Positions 59,535 to 64,000 of a stretch of DNA of 64,000 bases are shown in pieces. A model generated the notes under the pieces. The model was not told where the DNA came from. It saw only the letters and a list, made by a program, of their open reading frames with translations, and did no database searches. Every line of letters begins with the position of its first letter. Position 1 is the first letter of the stretch. Both the position numbers and the translations under genes were made by a program. The stretch is from Lysobacteraceae bacterium (GTDB taxonomy: Bacteria; Pseudomonadota; Gammaproteobacteria; Xanthomonadales; Rhodanobacteraceae). The DNA lies in contig JAJFUF010000015.1 of the NCBI GenBank assembly GCA_021372495.1, positions 1 through 64,000 of the forward strand, given 5' to 3'.

Positions 59535-60488
59535 TTGGATCGACTCACCGCGCGACAACTGTTCGACGGCGTGCACGAGCGCATGGCCCTGCGCTGGATG
59601 GCCGGCGCGCGCGGCGAGACGCGCGCGCTGGAGCCGAAGGAATCCGAATCGCGGCGGCCGTCGCTGATCGGCTACCTCAACGTGATCTACCCGAACAAGG
59701 TGCAGATCATCGGCACCGAGGAGCTGAACTACCTCGACAGCCTGGACTCGCGCCAGCGTTGGGAGACGGTGCAGAAGATCGTGCAGGCGCGGCCGACCGC
59801 GCTACTGGTCACCAAGGACCAGGCCGTGCCCGCCGACCTGCGCGAGGCGGCCGAGGAAACCGACACGCCGCTGTGGGTCAGCGCCAAGCGCGGCCACGAG
59901 CTGCTCACCTACCTGCAGTACCACCTGGCGCGCACCCTGGCCAAGCAGGTCGTGCTGCACGGCGTGTTCATGGAAGTGCACTCGATCGGCGTGCTGATCA
60001 CCGGCGAGTCGGGCACCGGCAAGAGCGAGCTGGCGCTGGAGCTGATCACCCGCGGCCACCGGCTGGTCGCCGACGACGCGCCCGAATTCACCCAGATCGC
60101 GCCCGACGTGATCGACGGCACCTGCCCGGAGATGCTGCGCGACCTGCTCGAAGTACGCGGCCTGGGCGTGCTGAACGTGCGCGAGATGTTCGGCCACACC
60201 GCGGTCAAGCCGTCCAAGTACCTGCGCTTGATCGTGCACCTGAAGCCGCTCAAGGAATGGACCGACGACGCCGACGCGCTGAAGCGCCTGACCGGCGACG
60301 TCGGCTACCGCGACGTGCTCGACGTGAGCGTGCCGATGATCACCATCCCGGTCGCCTCCGGCCGCAACCTCGCGGTGCTGGTCGAGGCCGCCGTGCGCAG
60401 CCACATGCTGAAGAGCAAGGGCATCGACCCCGCGCAGACCTTCATCGACCGCCAGGCGCACCAGTTGCGCCGCCTGCCGCCCTGGTGA
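59535..60488 (+). CDS. hprK: HPr kinase/phosphorylase HprK
   Basis: HprK phosphorylates or dephosphorylates Ser46 of HPr. The 317-residue protein (from TTG 59535) has an N-terminal half starting [19 protein letters not shown], Walker [10 protein letters not shown] from residue 157, the LVADDAPEF catalytic segment and the signature [18 protein letters not shown] 59535 gives the family length. An ATG at 59454 would add 27 residues and overlap ptsN by 22 bases. Gammaproteobacteria such as Xanthomonas keep HprK, while E. coli has lost it. Confidence 0.93.
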   Translation: MDRLTARQLFDGVHERMALRWMAGARGETRALEPKESESRRPSLIGYLNVIYPNKVQIIGTEELNYLDSLDSRQRWETVQKIVQARPTALLVTKDQAVPADLREAAEETDTPLWVSAKRGHELLTYLQYHLARTLAKQVVLHGVFMEVHSIGVLITGESGTGKSELALELITRGHRLVADDAPEFTQIAPDVIDGTCPEMLRDLLEVRGLGVLNVREMFGHTAVKPSKYLRLIVHLKPLKEWTDDADALKRLTGDVGYRDVLDVSVPMITIPVASGRNLAVLVEAAVRSHMLKSKGIDPAQTFIDRQAHQLRRLPPW

Positions 60489-60492
60489 CGCC

Positions 60493-61416
60493 ATGCAAGA
60501 CGACGCCCCCGACAAGAACAAGCCCGATCGCCGCCGGCCGCCGGCGATCGCGCACGCCGACAACACCCGCCTGGTGGTGCTGACCGGCCTGTCCGGCGGC
60601 GGCAAGACGGTCGCGCTGCGCGCGCTCGAGGACCTCGAGTTCTACTGCGTCGACAACCTGCCGGCGGCGCTGATGCCGCAACTGGTCGCGGCGATCAGCG
60701 AGGGCCGCGGCCCGCATTCGCGCATCGCCGTCGGCGTCGACGTGCGCAACCGCAGCGCCGACCTCGAACGCATGCCGGGCGTGCTCTCGCACCTTGCCGG
60801 CGAGGGCGTCAAGGTCGACCTGGTGTTCCTCGACACCCGCGACGACGTGCTGATCAAGCGCTACTCGGAGACGCGCCGGCGCCATCCGCTGTCGACCGAG
60901 GGCCTGGCGCTGCAGGACGCGATCATGCTGGAGCGCAAGCTGCTGCGCCCGCTGTCGGCGATCGCCGACCGCGTGATCGACTCCAGCGACCTCAACGTGC
61001 ACCAGTTGCGCCGGCTGATCGCCACCGAATTCGGCACCGCCAGCGGCGAAATGACCGTGCTGTTCGAGTCGTTCGCGTTCAGGCGCGGCCTGCCCGCCGA
61101 CGCCGACTTCGTGTTCGACGCGCGCTGCCTGCCCAACCCGCACTGGGACCCGCGGCTGCGCCCGCTGTCCGGCAAGGACGCGGCGGTGCGCGAGTACCTC
61201 GAGGGCCAGCCGCTGGTCGGCCAGTTCCTCGCCGACATCGAGCGCATGCTGGACACCTGGCTGCCGCGCTTCGAGAGCGAGGACCGCAGCTACGTCACCG
61301 TCTCGATCGGCTGCACCGGCGGCCGCCACCGCTCGGTGTACCTGGCCGAGCGCCTGGCCGACCGCTTCCGCAGCTCGCACCGCCAGGTGCTGACTTTCCA
61401 CCGCGAGCTGGAATGA
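60493..61416 (+). CDS. rapZ: RNase adapter protein RapZ
   Basis: RapZ is a nucleotide-binding protein that in enterics guides RNase E to GlmZ and controls GlmS levels. The 307-residue protein has Walker A TGLSGGGKTVALRALED, FYCVDNLPAAL, VFLDTRDDVLIKRYSETRRRHPL and a C-terminal SIGCTGGRHRSVYLAERL segment. It starts 4 bases after hprK. Whether it controls GlmS here is unknown. Confidence 0.95.
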   Translation: MQDDAPDKNKPDRRRPPAIAHADNTRLVVLTGLSGGGKTVALRALEDLEFYCVDNLPAALMPQLVAAISEGRGPHSRIAVGVDVRNRSADLERMPGVLSHLAGEGVKVDLVFLDTRDDVLIKRYSETRRRHPLSTEGLALQDAIMLERKLLRPLSAIADRVIDSSDLNVHQLRRLIATEFGTASGEMTVLFESFAFRRGLPADADFVFDARCLPNPHWDPRLRPLSGKDAAVREYLEGQPLVGQFLADIERMLDTWLPRFESEDRSYVTVSIGCTGGRHRSVYLAERLADRFRSSHRQVLTFHRELE

Positions 61417-61465
61417 ACATGCGCTATTTCCCGCCCGCGCGGCACGCAACCGGGGCCGCTGCACC

Positions 61466-61858
61466 ATGAGCGTCGGCGTGCTGCTGATGACCCACGAGGA
61501 CGTCGGCCCGGCGCTGGTCGCCGCCGCGCGCCACGTGATGGCGCAGCTTCCGCTGCACGTGGACACGGTGGAGGTGCCGGCGTCGGCGGACCCCGCGCAG
61601 ATGCTCGCCACCGCCGCGCAGCACGCCCGCGCGCTGGACGCCGGCGACGGCGTGCTGACCCTCACCGACCTGTACGGCGCCACGCCCTGCAACATCGCGC
61701 AGAAGCTCGGCGGGCTGGGCGCCAACGTGCGCTGCGTGTCCGGCCTCAACCTGCCGATGCTGCTGCGCGTGCTGAACTACGCGGACAAACCGCTCGCCGA
61801 GCTGGCCGAGATCGCCGCCAGCGGCGGGCGCGGAGGGATCTTCGTCGACCATGCTTGA
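61466..61858 (+). CDS. PTS EIIA component, mannose family
   Basis: The protein is 130 residues. The phospho-accepting His10 is in VLLMTHEDVG, and DGVLTLTDLYGATPCNIAQKL is the EIIA-Man signature. There is no EIIB, EIIC or EIID of the mannose type in the window, so it is probably a regulatory acceptor. Its 3' end overlaps ptsH by 8 bases, so HPr and this protein are made together. Confidence 0.92.
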   Translation: MSVGVLLMTHEDVGPALVAAARHVMAQLPLHVDTVEVPASADPAQMLATAAQHARALDAGDGVLTLTDLYGATPCNIAQKLGGLGANVRCVSGLNLPMLLRVLNYADKPLAELAEIAASGGRGGIFVDHA

Positions 61859-62120
61859 ACAGGACATCGTCGTCTCCAACCGGCTCGGCCTGCACGCGCG
61901 CGCCTCGGCCAAGCTGGTGCAGCTCACCCACGGCTTCAAGTCGGCCGTGCAGCTCGTCTGCAAGGGGCGCGAGGTCAACGCCAAGAGCATCATGGGCGTG
62001 ATGATGCTCGCGGCCGGCCTGGGCACGCCGCTGACGGTGCGCGCCGACGGCCCCGACGAGGCCGAGGCGCTGGCCGCGGTGGTCGCGCTGTTCCAGCGCA
62101 AGTTCGACGAGGGGACGTGA
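61851..62120 (+). CDS. ptsH: Phosphocarrier protein HPr
   Basis: HPr passes phosphate from EI to EIIA proteins. The 89-residue protein has the active His15 in NRLGLHARASA and Ser46 in AKSIMGVMML, the site used by HprK. Both sites are intact, so it can carry both forms of phosphate. It starts 8 bases inside the EIIA-Man gene. A 162-base spacer with heptamer repeats separates it from ptsI. Confidence 0.96.
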   Translation: MLEQDIVVSNRLGLHARASAKLVQLTHGFKSAVQLVCKGREVNAKSIMGVMMLAAGLGTPLTVRADGPDEAEALAAVVALFQRKFDEGT

Positions 62121-62126
62121 GATGAC

Positions 62127-62270
62127 GGGACTCGGGACTCGGGATTCGGGACTCGGGAGAACCGGAAGGCACCGCTGCGCGCGCGGTGCGGCACCCGTGC
62201 GTCCGGCGGGGCGCAACCGCGGCGGATCCGCGACGCTTTGCCGAGTCCCGAGTACCGGGCCCCGGGTCCC
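62127..62270. repeat. Head-to-head heptamer repeat arrays between ptsH and ptsI
   Basis: GGGACTC-type copies occur at 62127-62154 (three perfect, one GGGATTC). Four inverted, more degenerate GAGTCCC-like copies occur at 62243-62270. Together they could fold into an imperfect stem with an 84-base loop. It is the same unit as the 681-743 array upstream of rlmH. Confidence 0.85.
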
Positions 62271-62282
62271 GGAAGGTGCCGC

Positions 62283-64000
62283 ATGCGACGCGTGCTGACC
62301 GGCACCGTCGCCGCGCGCGGCATGGCGCTCGGCCGTGCGCGGCTGGTGCAGCCCAGCCAGTTCGCGATCGACGAGCGCCCGCTGTCGGCCGAGGAGGTCG
62401 AGGCCGAGGTGAAGCGTCTCGACGAAGCGCTCGCCGCCGCGCGCGCCGAGCTGGCCGACCTGCACGACAAGCTGCACGGCGCGCTGGCGCGCGAGGTCGG
62501 CGAATTCCTCGACGCGCACAGCATGCTGCTGTCCGACCCCGAACTGGTCGCCGGCCTGCGCGACCTGGTGCGCAAGGGCCGCTACCGCGCCGGCGCCGCG
62601 CTGAAGGCGCAGCGCGACCGCCTGGTCGCGGTGTTCGAGTCGATGGACGACCCGTACCTGCGCAGCCGCCGCGAGGACATCGACCACGTGATCGCGCGCG
62701 TGCACGCCGCGCTGGTGCGCCAGACCAGCCGCGAGGAGCGCAAGCTGGCCGCGCGCGTCGGCGAGATCCTGGTGTCCGACGCGATCGCGCCGGCCGAGCT
62801 GGCCAACCTGTCGCGCCACGGCCTGCTCGGCATGGTGGCGAGCTCCGGCAGCCCGTATTCGCACAGCGCGATCCTGGCGCGCAGCCTGCGCCTGCCGATG
62901 CTGGTCGGCGCGCACCAGGCGCTGACCGAGATCCAGGACGACGACCTGGTGCTGGTCGACGGCGAGCGCGGCGAGGCGATCGTGCACCCGACCGCGCAGG
63001 ATCTCGCGCGCTACCGCGCCTGGCAGCGTGACGCCGCGCGCGAGGGCCAGCGCCTGGCCTCGCTGGCCGGCGCGCGCACGCTCACCCGCGACGGCCACGA
63101 GGTGCACCTGTTCGCCAACGCCGAATTGCCCGAGGAAGTGGCGCAGGCGCGCGCGCTGGGCGCCGCCGGCGTCGGCCTGTACCGCACCGAATTCCTGTTC
63201 CTGATGCGCAACGTGCTGCCCGACGAGGAGGAGCAGTACGCCGCCTACCGCGACCTCGTGCTCGGCATGGGCGGCCTGCCGGTGACGATCCGCACGCTCG
63301 ACCTCGGCGCCGACAAGGCCGACGCCACCGGACTGGCGCTGGCCGCCGAACCCAACCCCGCGCTCGGCGTGCGCGGCGTGCGCCTGTCGCTGCGCCGCCC
63401 GGCGGTGTTCGCCACGCAGGTGCGCGCGATCCTGCGCGCGTCCTGCTACGGCCGCGTGCGCGTGCTGGTGCCGATGGTCAGCGGCGTCGACGAGCTCGAG
63501 GCGGTGCGCGAGCTGGTGCGCCTGTGCGCGCGCGACCTGCGCAGCGAAGGCCACGAGATCCCCGAGCACTGCGAGATCGGCGCGATGGTCGAGGTGCCCG
63601 CCGCCGCGATCGGCGTGCGCGCGTTGCTGGCGCGCGCCGATTTCGCCGCGATCGGCACCAACGACCTGGCGCAGTACGTGCTCGCCGTCGACCGCAACAA
63701 CGACGCGCTGGGCGCGCTGTACGACCCGCTGCACCCGGCGCTGCTGCGCCTGATCGCGTACGTGATCGCCGCCGGCCGCCGCGCGCGCAAGCCGGTCAGC
63801 CTGTGCGGCGAGATCGCCGGCGACGTGCGTTTCATCCCGCTGCTGCTGGCGCTGGGACTGGAGGAATTCAGCATGCACACCGGTCAGATCCTCGCCGTGC
63901 GCGACCGCATCGCCGGCCTGCACCGCGGCAAGCTGCGCGCACTGGCGCCGCGCCTGCTGCGCGCGGCCACGCGCGACGAGGTCGAGCGCATCCTCGCCGC
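62283..64000 (+). CDS. ptsI: Phosphoenolpyruvate-protein phosphotransferase EI (PtsI), 3' end beyond window
   Basis: PtsI transfers phosphate from PEP to HPr. 572 residues are visible and the frame is open to the right edge. The phospho-acceptor His194 is in GSPYSHSAILARSL. The PEP-binding domain includes GVGLYRTEFLFL and NDLAQYVLAVDR, and the catalytic Cys is near residue 508 in SLCGEIAGD. GGAAGG lies before the ATG. The context before the His lacks the usual GGxT, but the SHxAI core is kept. It closes the PTS gene row. Confidence 0.94.
   Translation, partial: MRRVLTGTVAARGMALGRARLVQPSQFAIDERPLSAEEVEAEVKRLDEALAAARAELADLHDKLHGALAREVGEFLDAHSMLLSDPELVAGLRDLVRKGRYRAGAALKAQRDRLVAVFESMDDPYLRSRREDIDHVIARVHAALVRQTSREERKLAARVGEILVSDAIAPAELANLSRHGLLGMVASSGSPYSHSAILARSLRLPMLVGAHQALTEIQDDDLVLVDGERGEAIVHPTAQDLARYRAWQRDAAREGQRLASLAGARTLTRDGHEVHLFANAELPEEVAQARALGAAGVGLYRTEFLFLMRNVLPDEEEQYAAYRDLVLGMGGLPVTIRTLDLGADKADATGLALAAEPNPALGVRGVRLSLRRPAVFATQVRAILRASCYGRVRVLVPMVSGVDELEAVRELVRLCARDLRSEGHEIPEHCEIGAMVEVPAAAIGVRALLARADFAAIGTNDLAQYVLAVDRNNDALGALYDPLHPALLRLIAYVIAAGRRARKPVSLCGEIAGDVRFIPLLLALGLEEFSMHTGQILAVRDRIAGLHRGKLRALAPRLLRAATRDEVERILA

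Overview
The window is high-GC DNA (about 70% by eye) from a gammaproteobacterium. It is most likely a member of the Xanthomonadales (Lysobacteraceae/Rhodanobacteraceae type). The evidence is the conserved gammaproteobacterial gene order (leuS-lptE-holA-nadD-rsfS-rlmH; kdsD-kdsC-lptC-lptA-lptB-rpoN-hpf-ptsN; purM/purN divergent from DUF2066), combined with HprK, a mannose-type EIIA, AmgK/MurU and abundant GTAG-type palindromic repeats. I do not name a genus. Almost everything is chromosomal core or soft core. The accessory signals are an IS110 end at the left edge, REP-like repeats, heptamer repeat arrays and one low-GC gene flanked by inverted repeats.

Layout. 1-6367: IS110 end, then the minus-strand block leuS, lptE, holA, nadD, rsfS, rlmH (translation, LPS export, replication, NAD and ribosome maturation). 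6569-13344: plus-strand secreted amidohydrolase, CnoX-like thioredoxin-TPR protein, a small pore-like membrane protein, a DUF4442 protein, a minus-strand P-loop kinase, then a Ser/Thr kinase fused to a formylglycine-enzyme-like domain, coupled to a DUF502 membrane protein. 13446-23499: secreted M14 carboxypeptidase, REP cluster, rapA (minus), secreted toroid-type protein, the low-GC element, M13 lipoprotein peptidase and thpR (minus). 23574-33050: beta-CASP nuclease-like protein, rhomboid protease (minus), dihaem cytochrome, M20 peptidase (minus), ComEA-like protein, SET-domain protein with HutD, GNAT, and a TctD/TctE-like two-component pair.

33105-40135 (minus): SUF iron-sulfur operon, in transcription order Rrf2 regulator, sufB, sufC, sufD, cupin, sufS, sufU, GNAT, Rieske ferredoxin, with a palindromic operator candidate upstream. 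40223-43056 (minus): cysD and cysNC for sulfate activation. 43235-45483: amgK-murU cell-wall recycling and a GNAT. 45635-49116 (minus): DUF2066, CDP-alcohol transferase, PerM-like permease, hda. 49204-51713: purM, purN, DUF3108. 51775-53286 (minus): ibaG and murA.

53437-64000 (plus): KDO synthesis and LPS export genes, then rpoN, hpf, ptsN, hprK, rapZ, EIIA-Man, ptsH and ptsI (cut by the right edge). This links envelope construction to a regulatory phosphotransferase system with no sugar permease in view. Many neighbours overlap by ATGA or GTGA, so translational coupling is common. I saw no rRNA, tRNA or CRISPR array. No clearly new multi-gene defence or biosynthetic system is evident. The best leads are the low-GC inverted-repeat element, the kinase-FGE fusion with DUF502, an unassigned minus-strand terminator near 30.8 kb, and the heptamer arrays inside two operons.
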